Shown here piece after piece: positions 1-6,591 of a DNA stretch of 11,342 nt. The position numbers and the translations under genes are program-made. The stretch's first letter is position 1; each line of letters opens with the position of its first letter. The notes under the pieces are model-generated. The model made no database searches, had not been told where the DNA came from, and saw only the letters and a list, made by a program, of their open reading frames with translations. The stretch is taken from the NCBI GenBank assembly GCA_041913505.1, contig JAYSFC010000119.1, positions 1 through 11,342 of the forward strand, written 5' to 3'. The DNA comes from JAYSFC01 sp041913505 (GTDB lineage: Bacteria; Pseudomonadota; Gammaproteobacteria; Burkholderiales; Burkholderiaceae_C).

Positions 1-797
1 ACGACGCCGTGGACTTCATGCTGGTGGACAACAAGTACGGCGTGGCGCACAACGAAGGCGGCGCACGCGTCGTCATCGAGGAGTTCCTCGAGGGCGAGGA
101 AGCCAGCTTCATCGTGCTGTGCGACGGCAAGAACGTGGCCGCGCTGGCCACGAGCCAGGACCACAAACGCCTGAAGGACGGCGACCAGGGCCCCAACACG
201 GGTGGCATGGGTGCGTATTCGCCGGCGCCCGTGGTCACGGCCGACGTGCATGCGCGCGCCATGCGCGAGATCATCCTGCCCACGATCCGCGGCATGGAGA
301 AGGACGGCATTCCGTACACGGGCTTCCTGTACGCGGGCCTGATGATCGACGCCAAGGGCCACCCCAAGACACTGGAATTCAACTGCCGCATGGGCGATCC
401 CGAGACCCAGCCGATCATGATGCGCCTCAAGAGTGACCTCGTGGAGCTACTCGGCGCGGCCGTGGACGGCAAGCTCGACCAGGTCGAGCTGCAATGGGAC
501 CGCCGCACGGCGCTGGGCGTGGTGATGGCCGCGCACGGCTACCCCGAAAACCCGCGCAAGGGCGATGCGATCACGGGCCTGCCACAGGACACCGACGATG
601 CCATGGTGTTCCATGCCGGCACCGTGCTGCAGGATGGCGTACCGCACACCAGCGGCGGCCGCGTGCTCTGCGTGACGGCCCTGGCCGACAGCGTGAAGCA
701 GGCGCAGCAGCGTGTGTACGACGTGGCGCGCGGCATCCACTTCGATGGTGCCCAGTACCGCCACGACATCGGCCACCGCGCCGTGAAGAACGGATGA
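1..797 (+). CDS. purD: Phosphoribosylamine-glycine ligase (GAR synthetase), 3' part
   Basis: This gene enters from the left edge; the frame is open from base 3, so only about the last 264 of some 425 residues are present. PurD joins glycine to 5-phosphoribosylamine using ATP, the second step of de novo purine synthesis in the cytoplasm. The visible part covers the ATP-grasp region and the C-terminal domain. Family motifs are GEEASF, the glycine-rich loop DQGPNTGGMGAYSP, and EFNCRMGDPETQ, whose Glu and Asn bind the catalytic metal. The TGA stop overlaps the hemF start as ATGA, so the two are probably translated in a coupled way. The GTG and ATG codons near the edge are internal, not starts. 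The sequence has no frameshift and ends at the normal family C-terminus. Identification is secure from motifs; the N-terminal domain cannot be judged. Confidence 0.96.
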   Translation, partial: DAVDFMLVDNKYGVAHNEGGARVVIEEFLEGEEASFIVLCDGKNVAALATSQDHKRLKDGDQGPNTGGMGAYSPAPVVTADVHARAMREIILPTIRGMEKDGIPYTGFLYAGLMIDAKGHPKTLEFNCRMGDPETQPIMMRLKSDLVELLGAAVDGKLDQVELQWDRRTALGVVMAAHGYPENPRKGDAITGLPQDTDDAMVFHAGTVLQDGVPHTSGGRVLCVTALADSVKQAQQRVYDVARGIHFDGAQYRHDIGHRAVKNG

Positions 798-1741
798 GCG
801 CGCTGCACCCCACCGGCACCGTGGAGCGCGTGCGCGGATATCTGACGGACCTGCAATCGCGCATCACCGGCGCGCTCGAGGGCGTGGAAGGGCCCGCGGC
901 CCAGGGCGGGGCGCGTTTCCGTATCGACGCGTGGCGCAAGGGCCCCGAGGAGGCGCTGCAGGGCGACGGCATCACCAAGATCCTCGAAGGCGGCCGTGTA
1001 TTCGAGCGCGCGGGCGTGGGCTTTTCCCATGTGCGCGGCGGCCAGCTGCCGCCTTCGGCCACGCAGCATCGGCCCGAACTGGCCGGCGCGCCGTTCGAGG
1101 CCATGGGCGTGTCGCTGGTATTCCACCCGCTGAACCCCTATGTGCCCACTGTGCACATGAACGTGCGCATGATCGCGGCGGGCCAGCCCGGGCAGCCCCC
1201 CGTGTGCTGGTTCGGTGGCGGCATGGACCTCACGCCGTACTACGGTTTCGAGGAGGACGCGGTGCACTTTCACCGCGTGTGCCACGATGCCTTGAACCCG
1301 TTCGGCGAGGGGCTGTACCTGCGCTTCAAGCGCTGGTGCGACGAGTACTTCTACCTCAAGCACCGCGATGAGCAGCGCGGCGTGGGCGGCATCTTCTTCG
1401 ACGACTTTTCGGCCCTTGGCTTCGAGCGCAGCCTTGCGTTGACGCAGGCTGTGGGTGACGCCTTCCTGGGGGCCTACCTGCCCATCGTGGAGCGCCGCGC
1501 CAGCATGCCCTTCGGCGAGCGCGAGCGTGCGTTCCAGCTCTACCGGCGCGGACGCTACGTGGAGTTCAACCTCGTGTGGGACCGGGGCACGCACTTCGGC
1601 TTGCAGTCGGGCGGGCGCACGGAGTCGATCCTGCTGTCGATGCCACCCCTGGCGGGCTGGGCCTACCAGCGTGACGACCCCCCGGGATCGCCCGAGGCCG
1701 AGCTCACGCGGCGCTTCCTGGTGCGGCGCAATTGGATCTAA
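794..1741 (+). CDS. hemF: Oxygen-dependent coproporphyrinogen III oxidase
   Basis: HemF oxidatively decarboxylates coproporphyrinogen III to protoporphyrinogen IX with O2, a late step of haem synthesis in the cytoplasm. The product has 315 residues, near the roughly 300 usual for the family. Visible family blocks are FHPLNPYVPTVHMNVR (110-125), WFGGGMDLTPYY (139-150), the run HFHRVCHDALNPFGEG (158-173), KHRDEQRGVGGIFFDDF (189-205) and RRGRYVEFNLVWDRGTHFGL (251-270). His111, His121, His160 and His190 are the family's conserved histidines. The ATG at 794 overlaps the purD stop; the open frame runs further upstream inside purD, but family length and the ATGA overlap favour 794. There is no clear Shine-Dalgarno, which fits coupling to purD. 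As an O2-requiring enzyme it cannot serve haem synthesis under strict anoxia, so a denitrifying host would also need HemN; none is seen here. Confidence 0.97.
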   Translation: MSALHPTGTVERVRGYLTDLQSRITGALEGVEGPAAQGGARFRIDAWRKGPEEALQGDGITKILEGGRVFERAGVGFSHVRGGQLPPSATQHRPELAGAPFEAMGVSLVFHPLNPYVPTVHMNVRMIAAGQPGQPPVCWFGGGMDLTPYYGFEEDAVHFHRVCHDALNPFGEGLYLRFKRWCDEYFYLKHRDEQRGVGGIFFDDFSALGFERSLALTQAVGDAFLGAYLPIVERRASMPFGERERAFQLYRRGRYVEFNLVWDRGTHFGLQSGGRTESILLSMPPLAGWAYQRDDPPGSPEAELTRRFLVRRNWI

Positions 1742-1762
1742 TGGCCGCCTGCCGCCCTAAAA

Positions 1763-1786
1763 CTATAATTTCCATAGCTGCCAGCG
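1763..1786 (+). repeat. Short intergenic ATAGC repeat, copy A (degenerate)
   Basis: About 20 bases after the hemF stop lies a short imperfect hairpin with arms CTAT and ATAG (1763-1777) running into GCTGCCAGCGC. It shares the CTAT-AATT-ATAGC plan with the element after norE and ATAGCTGC with the element after rlmH. I recognise this as resembling a dispersed repeat common between genes in Comamonadaceae, which is recollection rather than a search. The surrounding gap 1742-1862 holds nothing else I can support. A TATAAT at 1764-1769 is part of the repeat and has no good -35 partner. Confidence 0.45.
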
Positions 1787-1867
1787 CACGGCCGGCAAGC
1801 ACCCCAAGCCAAAAAAAGCTCCAAGCACCCGGGCAGGGCACCGCGCAACCAGCGGAAGAACACCGGG

Positions 1868-1886
1868 TGCGCCCCCTTGGGGCGCA
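1868..1886 (+). other. GC-rich perfect hairpin upstream of rsfS
   Basis: An exact 8-base inverted repeat, TGCGCCCC and GGGGCGCA, is separated by the three bases CTT. There is no T-run after it, so it is not a standard intrinsic terminator. It could pause or stop read-through from hemF with Rho, or lie in the operator region of the adjacent rsfS promoter, whose proposed -35 box sits inside the loop and right arm. A second small inverted repeat, GCGCG-ATG-CGCGC, follows at 1888-1900. Confidence 0.5.
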
Positions 1887-1906
1887 GGCGCGATGCGCGC
1901 TATATT
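1877..1906 (+). promoter_or_regulatory. Candidate sigma-70 promoter for rsfS-rlmH
   Basis: TTGGGG (1877-1882) and TATATT (1901-1906) are separated by 18 bases. The -10 matches TATAAT at five of six positions and stands out in a GC-rich setting; the -35 is weak. Transcription would begin near 1913, leaving a leader of about 22 bases before the ATG at 1935. It would give rsfS its own start separate from purD-hemF. This is a prediction from sequence only. Confidence 0.4.
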
Positions 1907-1934
1907 GAACTCACCTCTACCAATCCAACGCCTG

Positions 1935-2642
1935 ATGACCACCTCCACCAAACCGGAATCCGCAGCCAAGAAGGACGTCACCAAGCTCCAGCGCGCCATC
2001 GTCGATGGGCTGGAGGACGTCAAGGCGCAAGACATCCAGGTCTTCAACACCGAGCACCTCTCGCCACTGTTCGAGCGGGTCATCGTGGCAACCGGCAGCT
2101 CCAACCGCCAGACCAAGGCCCTGGCCGCGAGCGTGCGCGATGCCGTGCGCGAGGCGGGCTTTGCCAAGCCGCGCACCGAGGGCGAGGACAACGGCGAATG
2201 GATCATCGTGGACTGCGGCCAGGCCGTGGCGCACATCATGCAGCCCGCGATCCGCCAGTACTACCGCCTCGAGGAAATCTGGGGCGACAAGCCTGTGCGC
2301 CTGAAGCTTGGCGCCGCCAAGCCGCGCAAGATCACGGCTTCGGAGGACGATGACGCCAAGGTACCGGCTGCCCGCAAGGCGCCCGCCAAGAAGGCCGCAG
2401 CCAAGAAGGCACCCGCCAAGCCCGCCGCGGCCGCCAAGAAGCCAGTCGCCAAGAAGGCACCGGCCAAGACCGCAGCCAAGCCTGCTGCCAGCAGGAAGCC
2501 CGCCGCAAAAAAGACCCCCGCAAAGGCGCCTGTGAAGACCGTGGTGGTCAAGCCCACCGCGAAGAAGCCTTCGCCCAAGGCCGCGGCCAAGCCTGCAGCG
2601 AAGAAACCGGCCGCCAAGAAGGCGCCCGCGCGCAAGGCCTGA
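1935..2642 (+). CDS. rsfS: Ribosomal silencing factor RsfS with long Lys/Ala/Pro-rich C-terminal tail
   Basis: RsfS binds ribosomal protein uL14 on the 50S subunit and blocks joining to 30S, lowering translation when nutrients are short. Residues about 16-120 form the DUF143/RsfS domain: DVKAQDIQVFN (28-38), VIVATGSSNRQTKALA (49-64) and EWIIVDCGQAVAHIMQP (88-104), then the RQYYRLEEIWGD end. The protein has 235 residues against about 105-130 for the usual family member. The extra part, 128-235, is a histone H1-like run of KKAPAK and AAKP units, broken only by an acidic patch EDDD at 137-140. The start at 1935 gives MTTSTKPES; an in-frame upstream ATG at 1893 falls inside a hairpin upstream of the -10 box, so it is unlikely. 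No strong Shine-Dalgarno is seen. The domain call is firm; what the tail does is unknown. Confidence 0.92.
   Translation: MTTSTKPESAAKKDVTKLQRAIVDGLEDVKAQDIQVFNTEHLSPLFERVIVATGSSNRQTKALAASVRDAVREAGFAKPRTEGEDNGEWIIVDCGQAVAHIMQPAIRQYYRLEEIWGDKPVRLKLGAAKPRKITASEDDDAKVPAARKAPAKKAAAKKAPAKPAAAAKKPVAKKAPAKTAAKPAASRKPAAKKTPAKAPVKTVVVKPTAKKPSPKAAAKPAAKKPAAKKAPARKA
2370..2639 (+). repeat. Low-complexity tandem repeat coding the H1-like RsfS tail
   Basis: Imperfect units of gccaagaaggc and related codons encode AKKAP/AKKPA motifs over about 90 residues. The reading frame is kept throughout, and lysine is nearly always AAG, so the expansion looks coding and selected at protein level. Repeats of this type are prone to slippage and copy-number differences between strains. 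Confidence 0.7.
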
Positions 2643-2660
2643 AGCGGCCCGCGCTGAGCC

Positions 2661-3128
2661 ATGAAGCTGCTCATCGTGGCCGTGGGCCAGCGCGTGCCCG
2701 ACTGGGCGCAGACGGCCTACGACGACTACGCCAAGCGCTTTCCGCCCGAGCTCAAGGTCGAGCTTAAGGCGGTCAAGACCGAACCGCGCGGCTCCAAGAC
2801 GCTGGAGACGCTCTACGCGGCCGAGCGCGAGCGCATTGAGGCCGCCATCCCGCGGGGCACGCGCGTGGTGGCGCTGGACGAGCGCGGCACCAGCCTGACG
2901 ACCAAGGCCCTGGCCGAGCGGCTCAAGGGCTGGCAGCTCGGTGGCGATGACGTGGCCCTTGTGATCGGCGGGCCCGACGGGCTTGACCCGGCCTTCCGCC
3001 AGGCGGCCCACGAGCGCATCCGCCTCTCCGACCTGACGTTGCCGCACGCCATGGTGCGCGTGCTGCTCATCGAGCAGCTCTACCGCGCCTGGTCGGTGAA
3101 TGCGGGCCACCCCTACCACCGCGAGTAA
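2661..3128 (+). CDS. rlmH: 23S rRNA (pseudouridine-1915-N3)-methyltransferase
   Basis: RlmH methylates pseudouridine 1915 in helix 69 of 23S rRNA on the assembled 70S ribosome, using S-adenosylmethionine. The 155-residue product has the normal length for this SPOUT-fold family. Seen in the sequence are the N-terminal MKLLIVAVGQ, the SAM loop VIGGPDGLDP (101-110), and the C-terminal knot segment LSDLTLPHAMVRVLLIEQLY (122-141) ending in GHPYHRE, where the final His-Arg pair is family-conserved. It starts 18 bases after rsfS, so both are likely on one transcript; the rsfS-rlmH pair is widely conserved and both act on the large ribosomal subunit. The ATG at 2661 gives the canonical N-terminus although no strong ribosome binding site is visible. 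Confidence 0.97.
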   Translation: MKLLIVAVGQRVPDWAQTAYDDYAKRFPPELKVELKAVKTEPRGSKTLETLYAAERERIEAAIPRGTRVVALDERGTSLTTKALAERLKGWQLGGDDVALVIGGPDGLDPAFRQAAHERIRLSDLTLPHAMVRVLLIEQLYRAWSVNAGHPYHRE

Positions 3129-3133
3129 CTCCT

Positions 3134-3178
3134 GTTTTGATAGCTGCTTGCATCCACAGGATGAGCGCTACAGGCCGA
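3134..3178 (+). repeat. Short intergenic ATAGCTGC repeat, copy B
   Basis: Between rlmH and maf lies a segment beginning TTTTGATAGCTGCTTGC, with a perfect 5-base stem CATCC-ACA-GGATG (3151-3163), then AGCGCTACAGGCC. It starts about six bases after the rlmH stop. The overall plan, GATAGCTGCTTGC then a small hairpin then GAGCGCTACAGGCC, matches my memory of a very common intergenic repeat in Acidovorax and relatives. It leaves only about 13 bases before the maf start and would fill most of that gap. Confidence 0.6.
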
Positions 3179-3191
3179 TTTGACGTCAAAG

Positions 3192-3809
3192 ATGCCCGAT
3201 TTCATCTACCTCGCTTCACAAAGCCCGCGCCGCCGCCAACTGCTCGACCAGCTCGGCGTGCGCCATGAACTGCTGCTGCCCAACGTGGAGGGCGATGCGC
3301 CCGAGGATGCGGAAGCCATCGAGGCCGTGCTGCCCGGCGAGTCCCCCACGGACTACGTGGAGCGCGTGACAGGCCTCAAGCTCGACGCGGCCGTGGCGCG
3401 CCATGCGCGGCGCGGCCTCGCGCCCGCGCCCATCCTGTGCTCCGACACCACGGTGGCGCTGGGTCGCACGATCTACGGCAAGCCCGAGGATGACGAGGAT
3501 GCTGCGCGCATGCTGGCCGAGTTGTCGGGGCATGAGCACCGCGTGCTCACGGCCGTGGCGCTGCAGGTGGGCGCCAAGCGCCTTACGGCGCTATCGGTCT
3601 CGCGCGTGCGCTTCGCGGCCATGACGCGTGCCCAGATCAGCACCTACGTGGCCAGCGGCGAGCCGATGGGCAAGGCGGGGGCCTACGGCATCCAGGGGCC
3701 GGTGGCGCAGTATGTGGAGAACCTGAACGGCAGCTACACAGGCATCATGGGCCTGCCGCTCTATGAAACGGCCCAGTTGCTGCGCGCGGCCGGAGTGCTG
3801 CGAGACTGA
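3192..3809 (+). CDS. maf: Maf-family nucleoside triphosphate pyrophosphatase (YhdE type)
   Basis: Maf proteins split nucleoside triphosphates to the monophosphate and pyrophosphate; YhdE-type members prefer dTTP and UTP and are linked to removal of modified nucleotides and to septum inhibition. The 205-residue product shows the signature SQSPRRRQLL (9-18), the catalytic-acid block LCSDTTVAL (82-90, Asp85), GKP (97-99), and the C-terminal run GKAGAYGIQG (160-169) and NGSYTGIMGLPLYET (179-193). AYGIQG and GLPLYET resemble YhdE rather than YceF. The ATG at 3192 gives MPDFIYLASQSPRR, the usual family start; a TTG four codons upstream is less likely. It reads with rlmH, about 60 bases away, and converges on the regulator gene whose stop is 18 bases beyond. 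In relatives rng normally follows maf; it does not here. Confidence 0.95.
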   Translation: MPDFIYLASQSPRRRQLLDQLGVRHELLLPNVEGDAPEDAEAIEAVLPGESPTDYVERVTGLKLDAAVARHARRGLAPAPILCSDTTVALGRTIYGKPEDDEDAARMLAELSGHEHRVLTAVALQVGAKRLTALSVSRVRFAAMTRAQISTYVASGEPMGKAGAYGIQGPVAQYVENLNGSYTGIMGLPLYETAQLLRAAGVLRD

Positions 3810-3827
3810 GCCAGTGCCGCTGCAGCG

Positions 3828-4574
3828 TCAGTGCATGTTGTGGCTGGCGAGCCGTGCGGCGTCGGGGATGTGGATGTCGCGCTTGTCGATGCGGATCAGG
3901 CCGGCGGCCTCCAACTCGTGCAGTACGCGCGAAAAATACTCGGGCGTGATCGACAGGCGCGAGGCGATGGTGGCCTTGCTCACGGGCAGCGATATGCTGC
4001 GCGGAACCACTGTCGGCGCGGCCGGGGGGCGCATGTAGGTGGCCAATGCGAGCGACGCGGCATCCTCGGCCTCTTCGGGCAGCGAATGCAGCAGGTAGCC
4101 GATCACACGCTGCATGCCGCTGTGCAGCGAGTAGGCCTGCACGTCATGCACCAAGCCGTGCAGGCGGCGCGAAATGCCGGCCAGCATGCGCATGGCAAAA
4201 CGGGGCTCGCTCTCGATCTCGCGCACCACGGCGGCCTTGCCCACCGAGAGCAGCAGCGTATCGGTCAGGGCCTGTGCGTTCACGATGTAGGGTTTGTCGG
4301 TGAACATCAGCGCTTCGGCGAAGCTGATGCCAGGGCCGGCCAGTTCGATCACCTTCTCCTGCCCCGTGGGCGAAAGCGCGAACAGCTTGACCTGGCCCGT
4401 CACCGCGACATAGAACTCTTCGCAGGGCATGCCCACGTGGAAAATGTTATCGCCGCGCGCGTAGCGCCGCAGGCGGCAACCCGTGGACAGCCTCTGTAGT
4501 TCGGGCGGCGTCATTTCCTGGAACAGGGGCAATGCCGCGAGGTAGCGCGGTATGTCGAAGTTGTGGATGTCCAT
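3828..4574 (-). CDS. dnr: Crp/Fnr-family transcriptional regulator, DNR-type (NO-responsive)
   Basis: This 248-residue protein has a cyclic-nucleotide-binding-like beta-roll domain (about 10-115), a dimerisation helix (about 118-145) and a C-terminal winged helix (about 150-240). The recognition helix contains PEYFSRVLHEL (211-221); Glu212, Ser215 and Arg216 reproduce the E-xx-SR pattern by which FNR reads TTGAT-like half-sites. Only two cysteines (33 and 51) are present, so it lacks the four-cysteine iron-sulphur centre of FNR, as expected for the DNR/NNR branch, which is thought to sense NO through haem. Position just after norD and an FNR-like box in front of it support control of the nor genes and of itself. 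The ATG at 4574 is preferred; a TTG at 4583 adds three residues, and neither has a strong ribosome binding site. Family is secure; the DNR name rests on context and missing cysteines. Confidence 0.87.
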   Translation of the reverse strand: MDIHNFDIPRYLAALPLFQEMTPPELQRLSTGCRLRRYARGDNIFHVGMPCEEFYVAVTGQVKLFALSPTGQEKVIELAGPGISFAEALMFTDKPYIVNAQALTDTLLLSVGKAAVVREIESEPRFAMRMLAGISRRLHGLVHDVQAYSLHSGMQRVIGYLLHSLPEEAEDAASLALATYMRPPAAPTVVPRSISLPVSKATIASRLSITPEYFSRVLHELEAAGLIRIDKRDIHIPDAARLASHNMH

Positions 4575-4604
4575 GGTGGGCAATTCTTATGGCTTCTGCT
4601 CCCG

Positions 4605-4646
4605 ATTAAAGAAGCGTTCTGCATGAATTTTCATGACATTGGTCAA
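4605..4646 (-). promoter_or_regulatory. Candidate FNR/DNR-activated class II promoter of the regulator gene
   Basis: Read on the - strand, TTGACCAATGTCAT (4633-4646) has half-sites TGAC and GTCA with a four-base spacer, one mismatch from TTGAC-N4-GTCAA. A -10 element TTTAAT lies at 4605-4610. The centres of box and -10 are 32 bases apart, exactly what is expected when an FNR-type activator sits at -41.5. Transcription would begin near 4598, giving a leader of about 24 bases to the ATG at 4574. This area is clearly richer in A and T than the genes around it. The protein bound could be the encoded regulator or an FNR/ANR homologue elsewhere. Confidence 0.6.
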
Positions 4647-4708
4647 ATTTGGCGTAGATCGCATGGTGTTCGCTGCACCAGCGTACCGGCGCGCAGAACA
4701 CGCATGCA

Positions 4709-4723
4709 GCCCCGGAAAGGGGC
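4709..4723 (-). terminator. Weak hairpin after norD, possible partial terminator
   Basis: GCCCC and GGGGC form a 5-base stem around a five-base loop, starting 4 bases beyond the norD stop. No T-run follows in the direction of norD transcription, so it is at best a leaky terminator, and read-through into the regulator gene is possible. The rest of the gap down to 4575 holds only the regulator promoter. Confidence 0.25.
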
Positions 4724-4726
4724 GGT

Positions 4727-6568
4727 TCAGGGGCGGGTCAGGCCCGCGTAGGCGGTTGCCAGGCGCCGCACGAGGTCCTGCGGCCGGTGCACGAGCGCGT
4801 AGCCCTGGGTGCCGAACAGGTGGGGCAGGTAGTCGTGGGCGGTGGCGTCAATGGTCACGCAGAATGGCGTGAGGCCCGCCGCGCGCGCAGCGTGCACGGC
4901 GTGGCGCGTGTCCTCCAGGCCGTAGCGGCCTTCATAGGCATCCAGGTCGTTGGGCTTGCCGTCGGTGAGGATCAGCAGCAGCCGCTGGCGTTCGCTGCGC
5001 TTGGCGAGTTGCGCGGTGGCGTGGCGCAGGGCGGCACCCATGCGCGTGTAGTAGCCGGGCTTGATGGCGTTCACGCGCGCCTGGGCGGCGGGGCCCCAGG
5101 GCTCGTCGAAGCCCTTGAGGTGCTGGATGCGCACCTGGTGGCGCCGCACCGACGAAAACCCCAGCATCTCGAACGCGTCACCGCTGGCTGCCAGCGCCTC
5201 GCCGAAGACTTGCAGCGCGTCGCGGATCACGTCGATCACGCGGGCATCGGGCGTGGCATAGGCATCGGTGGAGAGCGACAGGTCGGCCAGCAGCAGTGTG
5301 GCCAGGCTGCGCTCGGCACGTACGCGCTGCACGAAAACGGGCGGAGCGTCGGTACGTGGGCCCGCGTCGACGGTGTGGCGCACCCAGGCGTCGAGGTCGA
5401 TCTCCTCGCCCTCGGTGCGGCCGCGTGCGCGGCCCGGCGCGGCGCGCAGTGCCTCGAGGCGGCGGCGCATGCGCCGGGCCACGGCGCGCAGCGCAGGCGC
5501 AGGCACATAGGGCTGCGCTTCGCGCGCCACATAGCGCTGCACCGCACAGTGGTCAGGCAGCAGCATCTGGCGCCGGTGGTTCCACTCGGGGTGGCGCTCG
5601 CCGGGGCCCAGGGGCAGGTCGTCCTGCGCGGCACTGGGCAGGTCGAGGTCGAACTTCACGCGCGAGGCCGCGCTGCGCCCGTCGGGGGCAATGGCCAGCT
5701 CATCCATGTCGTTGGCCGCCGTGAGGGCGTTGCCGTCGTCCTCGTCGTCGTCTGCGCGGTTCACGCGCGTGAATTCGCTCCACGACAGGATGGATTCGGC
5801 CCGGAAGAACATTACCAGCGGCGCCGCATGGCGTTCGTCGCTCACGGCCTGCGCTGCGCGGCGGCGTGAGTCGCTCGTGCTGGAAGGCTGCTGGGCGGTG
5901 GCGGTTTCTTCCTGCGCCGCGCCGGCGCGTGCAGGGGCTGCTGCTGCCGCGCCGTGCGGCAGCGTGAGCCACAGCCACAGCGGTGCCACGTCGGCGTGGG
6001 TGATGGTGCTGCGCGTTCCGGGGGCGCCAGTGCCAGGTTCGCCGCGCAGCGCGTGCTGCACGGCGCGCTCGGCCTCGGCTGCATGCCCGCGCAGGCGGGC
6101 GGGGTCGGGGCGCTGGGCAAGCTGGGCGTCCCGGAGCTGCCCGTAGCGCGTGCGCAGGCCCGGAAAGGCCGCCAGCGCTGCTTGTGTGGCCGTCACGTGG
6201 CTGGTGATCCAGTCGCCACCGGGCTCGAGGTGGGCCGCCAGCGCGGCCAGCCACAGGTAGAGCGCACGGTTGAGTGCCGGGTCGTCGAACACGCCGATCT
6301 CGGGCGGCAGAGCCAGCACGTCGCTTTGCCATCGGCCCAGCACGGCATGCGTGCCGCTGCCGGCCAGGCGCTGCAGCAGGCTGCGCGCGCCGCCCACGCG
6401 GCTGGTGCCGGCCGGCGCGATGCGCACGCCCGCGCCGCCGCCGCCCGCGCGGAACAGCAGCCCGATGGCGCGCTGCATGTCCTCCAGGCGCACCGTGGCC
6501 TGGGATGCCCGGCCGTCGGCCGCGCGTGTGATGAAGCGGTGCCACTGGCGACCGACCCACTCCTCCAT
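4727..6568 (-). CDS. norD: NO reductase activation protein NorD (VWA domain)
   Basis: NorD is a cytoplasmic partner of NorQ; the pair is needed for active cNOR and is thought to place the non-haem iron in NorB. The 613-residue protein has a poorly conserved N-terminal half with an alanine/glutamine-rich linker (about 205-240), an acidic patch DDDEDD (273-278), and a C-terminal von Willebrand A domain (about 420-600). The metal-binding MIDAS set is complete: DLSLS (429-433), Thr508 in YYTRMG, and Asp536 in LTDGKPND. The start at 6568 has GGGAG six bases before the ATG; the frame is open further upstream over norQ, but that part is only the shadow of norQ. It begins 23 bases after norQ, as in one operon. 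Length is close to known NorD proteins. Close alternatives are other VWA partners of MoxR ATPases, but the nor context settles it. Confidence 0.94.
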   Translation of the reverse strand: MEEWVGRQWHRFITRAADGRASQATVRLEDMQRAIGLLFRAGGGGAGVRIAPAGTSRVGGARSLLQRLAGSGTHAVLGRWQSDVLALPPEIGVFDDPALNRALYLWLAALAAHLEPGGDWITSHVTATQAALAAFPGLRTRYGQLRDAQLAQRPDPARLRGHAAEAERAVQHALRGEPGTGAPGTRSTITHADVAPLWLWLTLPHGAAAAAPARAGAAQEETATAQQPSSTSDSRRRAAQAVSDERHAAPLVMFFRAESILSWSEFTRVNRADDDEDDGNALTAANDMDELAIAPDGRSAASRVKFDLDLPSAAQDDLPLGPGERHPEWNHRRQMLLPDHCAVQRYVAREAQPYVPAPALRAVARRMRRRLEALRAAPGRARGRTEGEEIDLDAWVRHTVDAGPRTDAPPVFVQRVRAERSLATLLLADLSLSTDAYATPDARVIDVIRDALQVFGEALAASGDAFEMLGFSSVRRHQVRIQHLKGFDEPWGPAAQARVNAIKPGYYTRMGAALRHATAQLAKRSERQRLLLILTDGKPNDLDAYEGRYGLEDTRHAVHAARAAGLTPFCVTIDATAHDYLPHLFGTQGYALVHRPQDLVRRLATAYAGLTRP

Positions 6569-6591
6569 GTAGGGCTCCCGGGGACTGGAGG

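Noticed and set aside
539..1594. Open frame of 351 codons on the - strand over purD and hemF
   Set aside because: It is the antisense shadow of two conserved genes, with no recognisable domain.
794..1741. HemF beside denitrification genes as a functional link
   Set aside because: hemF belongs to the conserved purD-rsfS-maf block on the opposite strand, and it needs O2; the nearness is probably incidental.
1764..1769. Perfect TATAAT after hemF, considered as a promoter
   Set aside because: It is part of the repeat element, lacks a -35 at suitable spacing and is about 170 bases from rsfS.
1917..3119. Open frame of 400 codons on the - strand over rsfS and rlmH
   Set aside because: Its Gly/Leu/Arg-rich content is the mirror of the Lys/Ala repeat in rsfS; there is no start signal or domain.
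3179..3190. Perfect 12-base palindrome TTTGACGTCAAA just before maf
   Set aside because: It begins in the edge of the repeat copy B and abuts the start codon; with no second copy or matching regulator, chance is the simpler reading.
3818..3827. Palindrome CGCTGCAGCG between the convergent maf and regulator stops, considered as a bidirectional terminator
   Set aside because: It has no usable loop and no T-run on either side.
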